From Marsupella aquatica (Eukaryota > Marchantiophyta), in assembly GCA_973895155.1 (NCBI GenBank), contig OZ316894.1, positions 12,462,001 to 12,526,000 of the forward strand: a DNA stretch of 64,000 nt. Direction: 5' to 3'. Below the pieces are notes generated by a model. That model was given only the letters and a program-made list of their open reading frames with translations, was not told the origin of the DNA and searched no databases. Positions 33,801-46,241 of this stretch are shown here, piece after piece. How positions within the stretch are numbered: the stretch's first letter is position 1; each line of letters starts with the position of its first letter. The translations under genes were made by a program, and so were the position numbers.

Positions 33801-36800
33801 AGCAAGGTTAGGACCTTTTTTTTCTGTCCGTTTCTTTGCTAGTTTAATATGCAGAGATTTCATTCCTTTGCATGTCTCATAAGATCCAAGATGATGGAAT
33901 GCCATCCTGTGGTCGTTCAGATACCAATCGCACTCCAAATGGCTGTTGAACATCGGGGAAATGACGCGGACTTGTGGCGTAAAATCAAAGCTGATGATTA
34001 CAGGCGTTGTGCAGTAGAGGAATGCTTCGAGTCTTTTAAACACGTCTTGGGAACCATTCTTGTCGGGGAAGTAGAGAGAAGGTGAGCTTCATGTTGTGAT
34101 CAGTTGGAGACGACCTTCACGGCGGTCCAGTCAATATTTACTTTGCTGTTCCTAATAAATTTTACGCATGTCTCTTACCAGACTGATGGTGTTTAAAATC
34201 TTCTGCAGGGTTGTCATCGATGGTATCTTGGCGGAGATAGAAAAGGATATTGCAGAGGGAACCCTCCTCACTAATTTCAAAATGGATGCACTTCCCGTGT
34301 TGCACTCGAAGTTCGTTGAGCTCACAGAGTATCTGGTATGGAGCAGACCACATATGAGAGTGATTATTTGGTAGTAGAGAGAGTTCATGTCTTATGCTAA
34401 ATACAATATTACATTTCTCGGATGGTGCAGATTAAGGGAGAGAAGTCCTCACGAAAATACGTTGTCAAGCGGCTTCAGGATATGTTTGAGGTTGTTACTC
34501 GAGACATGATGGACGAAACCGCAAGGTTTGATCTCTGAGACAGGTCAAGCAGCAGAAAGCCCCATGTTTGGATTGTAGTATAAAAAACTGTTATCTAAGC
34601 GTGCGCATTGCTTGGTGTAGGGAGTACTTAGAGTCAACACACGGGCCACTCTCGATTTCTGGAAAGACTTCAAAGGATGTGAAGGACCATCAATTGTTTG
34701 CTGCCACCGAACCAAAGCCAGCTCTTATCTTCCCTCCCCCGCCAACGGATGCCTGGATTGAGCAAGTGAGCACGATTTCAACTAGGTTCAGGGGAAAAGT
34801 GTAGTTTCTAGCTGTGCATTCTACCTTCAGATTCGTAAATTGGCTAAGAATTCTTTGAAAGTGCAAGAGCACTGAAACTAGTAGTAGAGCAGCAATTCCT
34901 CCTAGTCATGTGTGAATGTTTCTTTTTCTGTTGTGCACATATTTTCTTTGTAACTGTAATGCATGTCTGTTACAGATTACAAGACTCCATCGATTGCTTA
35001 CAGTCAAAGAATCTGCGGTCAACGTACCTACCAATTTGGAAGCCCGAAGACGCATTGCATTTTTTACAAATTCTCTGTTCATGGATATGCCCAGAGCACC
35101 ACGAGTTCGCAATATGTATTCATTCAGGTAGGGTCACAGCCGGTTAGCATTGGATTATGTGGATGTCTTCTAATCTGTATTTTTCACCCCAATTACAGGA
35201 GCTGCAAGTTGACTAACGTATTTCTCTTCAACTGTGTATTGCAGTGTGCTTACTCCCTATTATCATGAGGAGGTTTTGTTCTCACAAACGCAACTTAACG
35301 AAGAGAATGAAGATGGTGTGTCGGTGCTTTTCTACCTTCAGAAGATTTATCCAGGTATCGATTCCTTAGTGAAGTCCAGAAGTATTCATTTAACGTACTC
35401 GTTCGTCTCGTCGATACTTCAGTTTTTCATTTCGTTAGATGGGACTTGATGAATAGACTAGCGCACTCCTGTTACTCGCGAAGCAATCCGAAAGGACGAG
35501 ATGTAAACCTTGCAGATGAATGGGAAAACTTTCTGGAGCGCATGAAGTTGCAAAGTGAGCTCCAAATCTGGAATAATGACGAGTATGTCGATGAACTGCG
35601 GCACTGGGCCTCATATCGAGGTCAAACTTTGACCAGAACAGGTACATGTCTCCCATCATCACATCGTTCGTAACGCAAACCTTAGGGAACCAGAGTCGAC
35701 TGTATTGTATTTTTTACTTCTTGCAAGAACCTCTCGGCGCGTTCAAAGCTAAGGCGGTCGTGCACTTACAGCTAAACCTGATTTTTTGTTGGTTTTTCAG
35801 TACGGGGTATGATGTACTACAGGCGAGCACTGGAATTGCAAGCTTTCCTCGATATGGCATCTGACGACGGTAAGGAGTTTGTGCTCCTCAGTTGAAAAAT
35901 ACAGTAGTTCTCTCTTCACGAGCTTAGCAAGATCTTCTATGAATAGGATGACTCTTATCGCACTTCAGTGACAGTGTCTGCTTGTACACTGAAGGAAGCC
36001 TGTTGGGAGAGCATCAGTCACGCCACCAGAATGCCACAAGAATAAGAGAATTGAATCTGAAGAAACGTTAATGCCAATTGAAGTAATCCTTTTCTCTTCA
36101 TCATCTTGCAAATGATGCAGAGCTGGTGGAGGGATACAAGGTAGTAGCAACTGCTCCCGCAGACACGAAGAAAAGCCAGCGGTCCATGTGGGCACAGCTG
36201 CAGGCTATTGCGGACATGAAGTTTACGTATGTGGCGACCTGCCAGAGTTATGGTGTCCAGAAGCGGGCTGGAGATGTGCGGGCCACAGATATCTTAAATC
36301 TCATGATAAAGTACAGTGGACCTGATGTCATATTTCCTCTGCATGTTATCTCCACATGATATGTGACAGCGTAGGGGAATATAACATTGATAGTGGGCAG
36401 AGGTCAAGTTAGGGTGTCAAATAATGTGCTGCGTGTACATTGTTTGATGATAGTGGTCAGAAGCTATTCTATGGTTGCAATGTATGTTTACTCTGAGATC
36501 TATGTAGAGAGTCCATCACAGTCTGCTTGAGCATTGGAACTTGAGCTGGGAGTACATGTCCTGGGTGTGTATCAAATCTGCAGCATCTGAGTTATAGTAT
36601 CTGGCACTACGACATATTTAAGTTTTCATCAGAATTGCTGTAATACGTTTGAAGCTTAGGCCAGTTTCTCTCGTACTTTATGGATGCTTCGTCATTTCTT
36701 TGATTTTGCACAACGAAGTACTTGAATGCTCGATCGCGTAAGTGGACCAAATGCATGATGATTGAAGGTGAGCTAGCTTCCGGTTATATCCGACACACTT

Positions 36801-39800
36801 CATTATATCTGTTGTTGTGCCCTCTTATAGCTTCTCTCCAAATCATATGTCTCAATGACGACTTGATCTGCTCTGCAGTAATCCTTCACTACGGGTGGCA
36901 TATATTGACGAGTGCGAGGATGAGGAGATGGACAAGGACCAGAAAGTATACTACTCGGTGCTTGTAAAGGCAGCAAATGGCCTTGACGAAGAAATTTATC
37001 GTATCAAGCTTCCAGGTCCAGTTACATTGGGGGAGGGGAAGCCGGAAAACCAAAACCATGCTATGATTTTCACGAGGGGAGAGGGTTTGCAGACCATCGA
37101 TATGAATCAGGTAGCTAAATTATCGTCTTCTTTCTTGAAGAATCTTCAGTATATCAGTCAAGACGAGGGGACCGTGCCAATGTTGTTTCCGACGCTCATT
37201 CAATTTGGAAGACAACATTTCTGGGTCCGAGACATGATCCAAGTCCCGTCTCCATCAATCTGCTGATGATTTATGTTTGTGCTACTAGGATAATTATTTG
37301 GAGGAAGCATTCAAAATGCGAAATCTCTTGGAGGAGTTCCATGAGCCTCATGGAGTGCGTCCACCTACAATTTTGGGTGTTCGTGAACATATCTTTACTG
37401 GCAGGTAGGCTTTTCTTTTCTAAATTAGGCAATGTCGGACGGTTGTCTCGTAGTGAGGTCAGGTTAGATAACTGCAATATGTTGCTTGGTCGTACTTCAA
37501 TTGCAGGTTACTGAGACTTGTCACAATGATTGCAGTGTGTCATCCCTTGCTTGGTTTATGTCGAACCAGGAGACGAGTTTTGTTACAATTGGTCAACGAG
37601 TTCTTGCAAGTCCGTTAAAGTAAGTTGCTCCAAATTCAGCCGATATTTTCTCGTATCACTTGCATCTCTTTGTAACGAGCCGGAAAGCCACCACTCTCAC
37701 TATCTAGCTTTCTGGGTCTTTCCTGGTGCTAATTAAAGAAGTTGGGAATCGTCTGGTGAAGAGTACGGTTTCACTACGGGCATCCGGACGTCTTTGACCG
37801 ACTTTTCCATATTACCCGAGGTGGTGTAAGTAAGGCTTCTCGCATCATTAACTTGAGCGAAGACATCTTTGCGGGTACGTTGTGATATTATACATATGGT
37901 TTCCGGGATTTCGGGGAAAGAAGTCCGTTGTTTGGTCACGTGTAACAAGCATGCAATATTCATCTCGGGGGGAGCTGGCAATAGGAATGTTTAGGGAAGA
38001 CAGTGTGCGAACTGTAAGAATACTTCAGTTACGCATTAAATGTGGTTGTCAACATACTATCACAGTTTTATGAGTATTTGACAGATCAATCTCTCTGGGA
38101 TGCGGTTTTTGTTTGTAAAGAGTTACTGCTGTCAATAATTTTTCAGAGTAAGCTCACAGTGTTATGTATTCAGGGTTCAACTCTACTTTACGTCGAGGAA
38201 ATATAACTCACCACGAGTACATTCAAGTCGGTAAAGGACGCGATGTGGGTCTGAATCAAATATCCCTCTTTGAAGCCAAAGTGGCGTGCGGGAATGGTGA
38301 ACAGACACTGAGTAGGGATATGTATAGACTGGGTCATCGATTTGACTTCTTCCGGATGCTGTCCTGCTACTTCACAACTATTGGGTACTACTTCAGCACA
38401 ATGGTGAGAAACGATGTGTTTTCATACTTCCATCTGCTTTCAATTGAAATGTTTCTTTCCGTGACACTTCGTCTTCAGTTGCAAGATTGGACTCTCTCAT
38501 TTTAGTTCCTTTCCATAATACCATATCTGTTTCCAATCTCCAGATTCTCATGGGATTGTTGTTGGTGCAGACTGTGGTGCTTACTGTCTATGTATTTTTG
38601 TATGGGCGAATTTACCTTGCTTTGAGCGGAATAGAGAAATCACTGGTATCTAGTGCGGACATCAATAATGACACAGCACTGCAAGCTGCCCTGGCGTCAC
38701 AGTCTCTGGTTCAGCTTGGTTTGTTGATGGCTTTACCCATGGTGATGGAGATAGGTCTGGAAAGAGGCTTCAGAACTGCTCTAAGTGACTTCATCGTCAT
38801 GCAGCTCCAGCTGGCTTCGGTTTTCTTTACATTCTCTTTGGGAACCAAAACACATTATTATGGTCGGACAATTCTTCATGGGGGTGCTAGGTACAGAGCG
38901 ACGGGACGAGGGTTTGTTGTAAGACATGAGAAGTTTGCTGAGAATTACAGGCTCTATTCTCGGAGTCATTTTGTGAAGGGAATAGAGCTTATGGTGTTAC
39001 TTATCATCTATACCGTCTACGGTACTTCAGCGAAGGCTGGCATACCATACCTGCTGATAACTTTCTCCATGTGGTTCCTTGTAGCCACATGGCTTTTTGC
39101 CCCTTTTCTCTTCAACCCGTCTGGATTTGAATGGCAGAAGATAGTCGAAGATTGGGATGACTGGACCAAGTGGATTAATAACAGAGGAGGTATTGGAGTA
39201 CAGGCAGAAAAGAGTTGGGAATCATGGTGGGCAGAAGAGCAAGAACATCTCCAGTACACTGGACTACGTGGTCGGCTGATTGAAATGCTTCTATCAGTTC
39301 GTTTCCTTCTCTATCAGTATGGTTTGGTCTACATGCTCTCCATTGCCAAAAGAAACAAAGGCTTGGCTGTAAGTGATACTATTTCATTAGGACCCTGACC
39401 ATAGCTTCTTGCGTTTTCTGATTGCTGAGAATGGATCATACTGTTTGAACACTTTCACCCAAGCATCTAACACTTGGATTTTCTCGCCGATTTACTCACC
39501 AGGTGTATGGACTCTCATGGCTTGTCATTATTGCTGTTCTGGCGGTTCTCAAGGTACGGCGTTGCAGCTCTCTCGCAAAATAATTTCACCTACTGACGAA
39601 ATAAACCCGCCTTGTGTAACAGAGAATCGTTCAGTGCAAATAATCTTATTGGTGTACTTCGTTGTCCAATGTCTGCAGATTGTATCTATGGGGAGGAAGA
39701 GATTCAGTGCGGACTTTCAACTCCTGTTCAGACTCTTGAAAGCTTTACTTTTTATGGGCTTTCTTTCGGTCCTGGTGGTGCTGTTTGTATTCGCGCACTT

Positions 39801-40286
39801 ATCTGTGCCAGACATATTCGTCAGTTTACTTGCATTTTTGCCAACCGGATGGGCTTTGTTGATGGTGAGTTTTGTCCAGAAGCTGCAAGATTACGTTGTC
39901 CTGAATCGTCTTGCCTGAAGGATTGTATTTGAACTCCCTTGTGACTATTAGTGACCTTCATGAAAAAAATTCTAACGATTCTAGTGTGGCTTTCTTGTCA
40001 ATTTTACCTTCATGATCAAGATTCTAATGATTGTGTCGTGGTTTTCTTGTCAATTTTACAGACAGCTCAGGCTGCGCGACCCCTTGTGAGATCCGCTGGC
40101 ATGTGGGACTCAGTTAAGGCGTTAGCTCGCGCGTATGACTTCATAATGGGACTAGTTATTTTTACACCTGTGGCAGTACTTGCCTGGTTCCCCTTTGTTT
40201 CAGAGTTCCAAACGCGGCTACTCTTCAACCAAGCCTTCAGTAGGGGTTTACAAATTTCCCGTATTCTCGCAGGTAGGAAAAAGTAA
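24742..40286 (+). CDS. CALS: callose synthase (1,3-beta-glucan synthase, GT48), about 42 exons
   Basis: Callose synthase makes 1,3-beta-glucan from UDP-glucose at the plasma membrane for cell plates, plasmodesmata, spore or pollen walls and wound plugs. Forty-one exons with GT-AG borders and matching phases give one continuous frame from 25,083 to the TAA at 40,284-40,286; with the candidate first exon (24,742-24,803) it is about 1,956 residues, normal for the family. Order: N-terminal region with [15 protein letters not shown]1-type domain ([15 protein letters not shown]), first membrane group, large cytosolic catalytic loop ([49 protein letters not shown]), second membrane group. Many exons fit the CALS1-10 type, not the few-exon GSL1/GSL5 type; wording recalls CALS5, but I do not assign a subtype. 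No lesion was seen. Start codon is uncertain. Confidence 0.93.
25060..25080. other. perfect GC hairpin at the 5' end of the callose synthase
   Basis: Nine-base arms GGGGCTCCC (25,060-25,068) and GGGAGCCCC (25,072-25,080) surround a TCT loop. It lies just before the AG at 25,081-25,082, the acceptor that fits the candidate first exon. If an earlier acceptor is used instead, the hairpin is inside the coding sequence. Confidence 0.85.
25083..30383 (+). CDS. CALS: callose synthase exons 1-13: N-terminal and FKS1-like region
   Basis: Exons: 25,083-25,261; 25,697-25,797; 26,164-26,285; 27,233-27,326; 27,500-27,610; 27,824-27,952; 28,379-28,471; 28,898-28,989; 29,129-29,255; 29,419-29,556; 29,646-29,722; 29,986-30,103; 30,261-30,383. 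The left edge of the first is uncertain. Landmarks in order: [185 protein letters not shown]. This cytosolic part is the Vta1-like/FKS1-type region that in the family contributes to regulation and assembly. Only the FKS1-like segment is well conserved in wording; linkers such as 29,646-29,700 are variable. Confidence 0.9.
28746..28810. repeat. 35-bp tandem duplication in a callose synthase intron
   Basis: The unit starting AAGCATATAGAGTCATGTGG occurs at 28,746-28,780 and again at 28,781-28,810, the second copy truncated. It lies in the intron before exon 8, away from splice sites. Confidence 0.9.
30581..32618 (+). CDS. CALS: callose synthase exons 14-20: first membrane group
   Basis: Exons: 30,581-30,704; 30,879-31,213; 31,350-31,402; 31,558-31,618; 31,917-31,998; 32,201-32,250; 32,532-32,618. 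Hydrophobic segments alternate with short loops: [72 protein letters not shown] and [16 protein letters not shown]. Between them are family signatures [40 protein letters not shown] and [13 protein letters not shown]. About six transmembrane helices are expected here, as usual for the family. Exons as short as 50 bases occur, with phases all consistent. Confidence 0.9.
32939..38403 (+). CDS. CALS: callose synthase exons 21-37: cytosolic catalytic loop
   Basis: Exons: 32,939-33,061; 33,387-33,484; 33,725-33,806; 33,921-34,081; 34,209-34,335; 34,431-34,525; 34,621-34,765; 34,976-35,127; 35,245-35,354; 35,516-35,641; 35,801-35,869; 36,121-36,310; 36,879-37,110; 37,289-37,404; 37,536-37,619; 37,762-37,874; 38,174-38,403. 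Key motifs: [204 protein letters not shown]. This is the glucan synthase catalytic domain thought to bind UDP-glucose. No conserved block is missing. Confidence 0.92.
38571..40286 (+). CDS. CALS: callose synthase exons 38-41: second membrane group and C-terminus
   Basis: Exons: 38,571-39,368; 39,503-39,553; 39,679-39,864; 40,062-40,286 (TAA). Several transmembrane segments are visible: [117 protein letters not shown] and [16 protein letters not shown]. Between them are [57 protein letters not shown] and [16 protein letters not shown]. The C-terminal block [20 protein letters not shown] followed by a short basic tail is the normal family ending, so the gene is complete at its 3' side. Confidence 0.93.
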
Positions 40287-41678
40287 CCTGATGCTGGTAG
40301 GTGTAGTCTACATACGCCCTAGTTTTTTATACATCCATAACATTTTTTTGTCCATAAAGAGAGGTGGTAGTGCATATTAGTCAGGAGAGGTGCACAGTGG
40401 TGCATTTAAAGAGTAGTTAGCAGGACAACGGAGAAGATTCAATTTGAGGTCCAAGAAGAGTCTGCAAAGAAACTGTGTATAAATCTGAACATTTTTTTCT
40501 TGGTACTCACAACACACCCATAGCCCTGAGCACTGTTGCGCTCGCATCTTCAGTGTCTTTTCTCTTTTCCAACTTGAAATCTAGAGTGGCAGATTGTGAA
40601 TTGACGTAGGCACTGCTTTTGGGTGTCATGTTTAGGGGACAGTTTTGTGGGTGCTCCCACACAAGCTTTAACCCCCTCTTTACTTGCTGTGAACTTTACC
40701 CCAAGGATTTGTAAGGAACTTTCATCATGAAAACTAAATGACCTATTAACTCCTATGCCCCATGCCATATCATCCATGCAAAGGAAGTATTGCATGCCAT
40801 ACTATGCCCCATGCCATATCATCCATGCAAAGGAAGTGTTGCATCTTATCATGAGAGGAGTTTAATGGCAAATATTTTACATAATCAAGAAAACCCACAT
40901 TAACTACGTATGGTCTGATTATGCACTATGCCAATTCCTATTGGAAGGCTGCAATTGAGGAAGGTATGGTAGTCTTTGGAAAAACATTCATGCCATCCTT
41001 GATTAGCTCCTTCAATTGTTCATGCACATTGTAGCATAGTGTAGATATTTAGGACTTCGCTTAAAAGTGCCACTGTCCATGACAAAACCTGGATCCACCA
41101 TCATTTTCAGTACCTTTTTTTTTTAATTGTGAAGCAAAGTCGGAGAAGAATGTGAAAAAGAAAGAATTCTTGGACACTTGCCACTGGTGTTTACACTATC
41201 TACAACTTGTAAATAGATAAGGGGTAAGACCAGGGATCCCTATACCGACAAATTTGAGCTAAAACAGCAGCCATGGAGGGTCTCTGCGAACCGTACAAAG
41301 GAAGGTTTTAACATTTTCAAACATAGGCTACATAGACACAGGATTAGTACCAACAGCACAAAATCAAGAATACAAGGACCTTTTTCTCGACTTCACTCGA
41401 GGATTCTCAAAGCCTCACCCTAACAGTCAATTGTTCTTAGGCATACTGTTTGCCAGAACTTCTTTCATAAGCTTGGGTGAATTGTTCTTGAAATCTTATC
41501 ATTTTAGCCTGGTATGTTTTTTGCTCAATCACTACTGGCCATTCACACTATGCCCATCAACTCTAGATATTAGGAGCCCTCCACTGCGCACCCACTGCAT
41601 TGAATTGATGTTGTAGCCGTATCTTAGCTTCACAATGGGACCTGAAGGACTTATGATTTGCTCCACTAAAACAAGTCA
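40287..41678. other. 3' flank of the callose synthase and intergenic DNA
   Basis: Presumed 3' UTR followed by AT-rich sequence with no open frame of note. No perfect AATAAA was found close to the stop. It contains a tandem duplication with 49-bp period at about 40,753-40,845 (unit begins CTATGCCCCATGCC). It ends at the left edge of retroelement G. Confidence 0.5.
40753..40845. repeat. 49-bp tandem duplication
   Basis: CTATGCCCCATGCCATATCA-type units begin at 40,753 and 40,802. They are nearly identical, with one A/G difference in GGAAGT(A/G)TTGCAT. Confidence 0.88.
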
Positions 41679-44600
41679 TGTGACGGGGTCCCCGTCTCGA
41701 AAAGTCACCGTTAGGTGTTATTGGCAAGATGCATGTAAATAAATAAGCCAATATATACAAGGGTTTTTAATTTCTTAAAAGTTATTCATCCCGGTGTGTG
41801 TTCATGTTGCTCTGGAGGGCCGGAGCCATTTGAACCCGGGAGGAACTAATTTTTTGTAATTGACCCTTTGCTCTCTTGGGTCTTGTCGTTGTGGGAGAAT
41901 AAAATAGGGATTCTTATCGTGGGGTACCACCAAGTAATATTTGGAGACCCCGGCAGTTGTTCCAGGCCCTGGGTAATATTGAAAGGGGGCTGTATGCGGA
42001 AGAGTAGGTAAGGGGGTGACTGTGCAAGCCTTTGTAGAAGTTTTTTTTGTCCCTTGGGAGGCTTTAGAGAGGTTTAAAACCTCTCGTTTTAAAGCAGCCG
42101 GGGGAGGGCGAGGAAGCAGCCGAGTGGGGGCGAGGCCAGGATGAGGCGAGGCCAGGATGAGGCGAGCCTCCGTTAAAAGGGCTGTCGGGGCCATAGGAAG
42201 GCTGCCGAGGATGAAAAGAAAAGGCTGCCGAGGATGAAAAGGCACCCCGGGAGCATGCGAGCCCCCCTGCATAGGGAGGAGAGCCGGGGAGTACAGGCTG
42301 CCAGCGCGAGGTGGCACCCCGGGTGCGAGCCCCCTGCATAGGGAGGAGAGTCGGGGAGTTAAGGAGGCAGCCGCAAGGTGCTGCCGGGGCGCAAGACTGC
42401 CCAGGCGCGCGGGGAGAAAATGACAAGGGAAAAGGGGGGATTAAATCCCCCAAAAACGAGCACGAGCCCTGCGTAGGGAGGTTTGGCCGGGGCGCCGAGC
42501 GAAGCTGCCGGGATGAGGAGGGCTTCCAGGGCAAAGGAGTCACGGCCGCGAACCCTCCATAGGGCCACGTGCCGCCCGCAGAACTTGGGCACAGCCGCGA
42601 AGCGCTTCGCGCGGAGGAGGAGCCGGGAAGCTTCGGGAGGCAGGTGAAGGGGCAAATTAAGCCCCGACTCACGGCGGGGGGCAGGTACGCAAACGGCAAG
42701 GGGGGAAGTAGATACTCCCCGATACTCGGGTGAGTAAGTAGCCGGGAGAGGGCAGCGGACGGCACCTGGCGCCCCGGGCACACACAAAAGAGGGCTTACG
42801 CCCTTAAGGAAGCCACACCCTTTTTTCTTTTCCCTTGAATTTTTTTCGCTTCCCTTGAGATGCCGAAAGCTTCCCTCAAAACTAATTCCTTTGTAAACTG
42901 TATCCTGGTTCTCCAATTTTCCCAGAGTTTTTTCTCTCTAGTTCTTTTACTAGTTCTTTTCTCTGAGCTCGGCATTGAGTTGTGTTGGAGGATTGAATGC
43001 TTGCTTCGGAAACATTTGTGACGGCAGCGTCGGGGGGCCCTGGTGATAGGGGTGGAGCCAATCGTGACATGGGAGCCGAGCTAGGGGGAAACAAGGATTG
43101 GGGGATAATTGTTGGATAATTGCCGAGTACGTGAAACTTTTTGCGGTTTGTCTTGGGTGGTTTGGCTGTGGGCATTTGATCGTGTTAGTGAAGGAAGGAA
43201 CTCGTGTGAGCCGAATGTGAATGAGCTCGTCATTGGAAAGACCAGAGTTCAGTAGGGCCCGTATCCGTAGATACAAGGCCGCTTACCGGGACTGCGTTGT
43301 GTCGCGGATTGCTAAAGAAAGGGAAGAGAGACATACAGCCATGAGTACCGGACCAGACCCCCGTGATGCATCCATTGAGAGGAGGGTTTTCCAAAGAGTC
43401 TACCCCCGGACTTCTGCCAAGATGATGGAGGAATACAAAGAAATTTTTCAGGCCACGGGTCTCACCAATTTCATGCGGGTAGAGATCAGGATTCCCCAAG
43501 GTAGGACTTGGAACGTGGAGGCAGGATTAGAATTCCGTACGGAGGGGATATACTTTCATTGCACACAAAAATTGATTCCCAATACGGAGCTAGCCAAGCT
43601 ATTGTTCCTGGACAACCAAGATTTTACTTTTCAGCCAACGAAGCCACCGGGGATACTTTCGTTGGAGCAGCTAGCTGGGGTTGTGAGAGATCTCACCTCT
43701 GTGACCAACATTCCCTTGTCATCATTCAAGGAACCAGCTTTCAAGGGGTTGGTGGCCAAGATACACCAACGGGTGCTTGGCCGGGGGCAATCTGTGAGTG
43801 GAGATCAATTGGCTATTGCCAATGACATCAAAGCTCACCCAAATCACACTTACGAATGGTGGTACTTTGGGCTGAAGAAAACGTTGGCCATGGATCCTAA
43901 AAGTGTGAAGTCTGGAGGAAGCGTTCATTTGATGGTGTCATTCCTCTTGGCCAGGTCAGAAGGGCTCCTCCCCTCTCCGGAGACTGAAGAAGCGGTGCCA
44001 CCCTTCACCACAGAAATACGGAGGATTGCAACTACCATCTTGGGTAGTCTCGCGAAGGAATCACCGTCTGAACCGACAGCCAAAATCACTACAAAAGAGG
44101 ACCCGAATGAGGATAGCACGGTGGAGTGGATGGAGTTGCTTGTGAGAAATCCGAAGGAGCCCCTTGATTACGATGTGCCCGAGGTATATTTGGCTGAATT
44201 ACTTGATTTCCGCGAGGGGGTGCATGAGGGACTGAAGTTGTGCCAAACCTTGAGAGAGGCTCTCAACCAAGCCAACGCCAAGGTGAAAACCTTGCAGACA
44301 AGCAGCCATGCCTTGAAGGAAGTGATAAAGGCTAAGGAGGTGATAATCCAAGAGCAAGGTGGACAACTTACGGAGGCACACGTTCAGATTTCTCAGTTAC
44401 ACGGAGCCTTGTCCACCAAGGCTAAGGAAGCGTTAGAGGTGGGAGCTTTGAGGGAAGAATTGGCCAAGCTCAAGCAGAGCACCGGTGAGATAGAGAGACT
44501 GAAGCGACAAGTTGTGGAGTTACGGGGTCAGGTTGGACTCCTTGAGACCAGGGCCAAGAGAAACGACATGTTGAGGTTGGGGAAGAGGAAAAGCCCATCC

Positions 44601-46222
44601 TCGCCTAGCCCTACTCTCCCCCTGACTTGGTCTCTAAGGCTATAGATATGGTGGTAACAGAGGTGACTCAGAAGTACCAACCCATGTTGGATTCAGCAAG
44701 GACAAATAAGGAGAAGTGTAAGATATTGGAGAAGAAGTTACGGGAGTCCCGTAAATCATAACGGGAGACCCAAGGGAGTCACGGGGCCACCGTGTCCCCG
44801 TCATTAATGGTAGAGATCTCACCTAGTCATGGAATAGCGGGAATGTTGAATATGCCACCTAGGACCGCAAATGCAGGAATCCCTTTGGCTACCGGTCAGG
44901 TCTTACCCTTGGAATTGCAGGGAGGGGAGGAGGCCGCTCTATGGAAGGACACGATCACCCAGGGCTATGTTAGGGCCTGGCAAGCTTTGGCGGCCTTGAG
45001 GAGACGGGGGACCTCTGGCCAAACCCCGGGAAGGACTCCCCCGGTACGGAGGATAGTGGGTGTTACACCCACATCAGTGGGAGGCACTGGTAGTGAGGAT
45101 TCTAGGGGGTGGAGTCCCGGTTCCGTGAGTGAGTCGGGGGAAGACTAGTGAGGCGTACGGACGTTGGTCGTACGGATTTTGAATTATGAAACACCTTGGA
45201 TGAGGAGAATCACGGGCTTGTTGGAAGGAGCTCGAGGAGCTGATTCCGACAAGGTGTGGCACGCCCAGAACGGAGTCAGAATGAAGAAGTTATGAGCTCG
45301 GGCGTGTTACGGATTCAAACATCCGTAACTTGGTCGTCCGGGATCCGTTTTGAGTGCCGCTTACGGATTTGTGATATGGAGGAGCAGAGCTATCCAGGGC
45401 TCCCCTCAAGGGATAGTTCAAAATGGTTGAGGGTTTTGACCTTGAGTGGCCCCCTTCCTTCCCCATAACTACCAAATACGGTTGACACCGTCAAAGGCAC
45501 CGGCGGTTAGATTAGGGTTTTTTTTAGAAACATGTGTGTGCTGCATGTTTTAGGTTAAGGATTTCTTTGTGAAGGGCTTTAGCGGCACCGCTAGGGTAAC
45601 CGCCATCTGTGTGACCCCGTGAGGGGTGCTTTGGTGTGTTTTTTCAGTATTTAGGGGGAGAGCCCCAGAGTAGTAGGGGGAACTCAGTCTAGAGTTGGTT
45701 TTAGGGAAGTTAGCTCATAGCCAGCAGGGGGAATCAAGCCAGAGTAGTGAGGTAGAGGTGTAGCACTTGCCCCAGTGAGGCAGGAGTTGGGCAGACGGCA
45801 GGAGGCCAGGTTGTCCTTGCAATGTGTTACGACGTTTTGCCAAAAGATATGGATTTGGTTTGATTCCTCAAGTTTTGGTGTGGCGTTATCTTTTCTAGTT
45901 CTCAATTGTGTTCTTTCCCCAAGAAGTGTCTAAGGAATCCTTTGCACGGTTTGGTCAACCCTATGAGGAGGGGTGGTGACAACACTCCACCAACGACCAG
46001 TAGGAGTGTGTGGTGTAGTCCATGGGACTTGATCAAAAGCAGAGAGGCTAGTCGGTAGACTTGATCAAAAATTACACTTCCGGGAGCGGAATCAAACATA
46101 CTCATCCTACATGCAATAGAGTCCGAATAGCGTTCCTCCACGTTCCCATCATACGATAACAAACGATTTTAGTAGGAGGAAATACGTATTTGTTGTGTAA
46201 ATCGTTTGATAAGCAGGTGACA
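41679..46222 (+). repeat. giant 5' LTR of element G (4,544 bp)
   Basis: Bounded by TGTGACGGGG and GATAAGCAGGTGACA and followed by the primer site. The whole length has a parallel in G' (same ends, same order of blocks: GTAAATAAATAAGCC near the start, a GC-rich low-complexity stretch, a long open frame, GTGCTTTGGTGTG and ATTTAGGGGGAGAG blocks, and AATCGTTTGATAAGCAGG at the end). 42,080-42,780 is GC-rich with short imperfect repeats such as GAGGCCAGGATGAGGC. An LTR over 4 kb is rare, and this one holds an open reading frame. Confidence 0.85.
43221..45148 (+). pseudogene. LTR-encoded protein of element G (slightly broken)
   Basis: Starts at ATG 43,221 and is open for 474 codons. A one-base deletion near 44,610 shifts the frame; the reading continues in the next frame to 45,148, with one extra TAA near 44,760. 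It is about 640 residues in all. The N-terminal half (about 250 residues) is globular, with blocks RIRRYKAAYRD, RVYPRTSAKMMEE, IFQATGLTNFMRVEI, FRTEGIYFHC, HQRVLGRGQSV, YEWWYFGLKK and GGSVHLMVSFLLAR. The second half is a long Glu/Lys-rich coiled coil, then a conserved tail TGQVLPLELQ...LWKDTI. G' encodes the same protein from an equivalent ATG. I do not recognise the family; function unknown. It lies wholly inside the LTR, apart from gag. Confidence 0.75.
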
Positions 46223-46241
46223 TAAGTGTGGTCCTTGTTTT

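Noticed and set aside
42064-42916. Minus-strand frames of 171-239 codons rich in Pro/Ser/Leu
   Set aside because: They lie in the GC-rich low-complexity part of the giant LTR, where stops are rare on both strands. The equivalent stretch of G' has different, overlapping frames.
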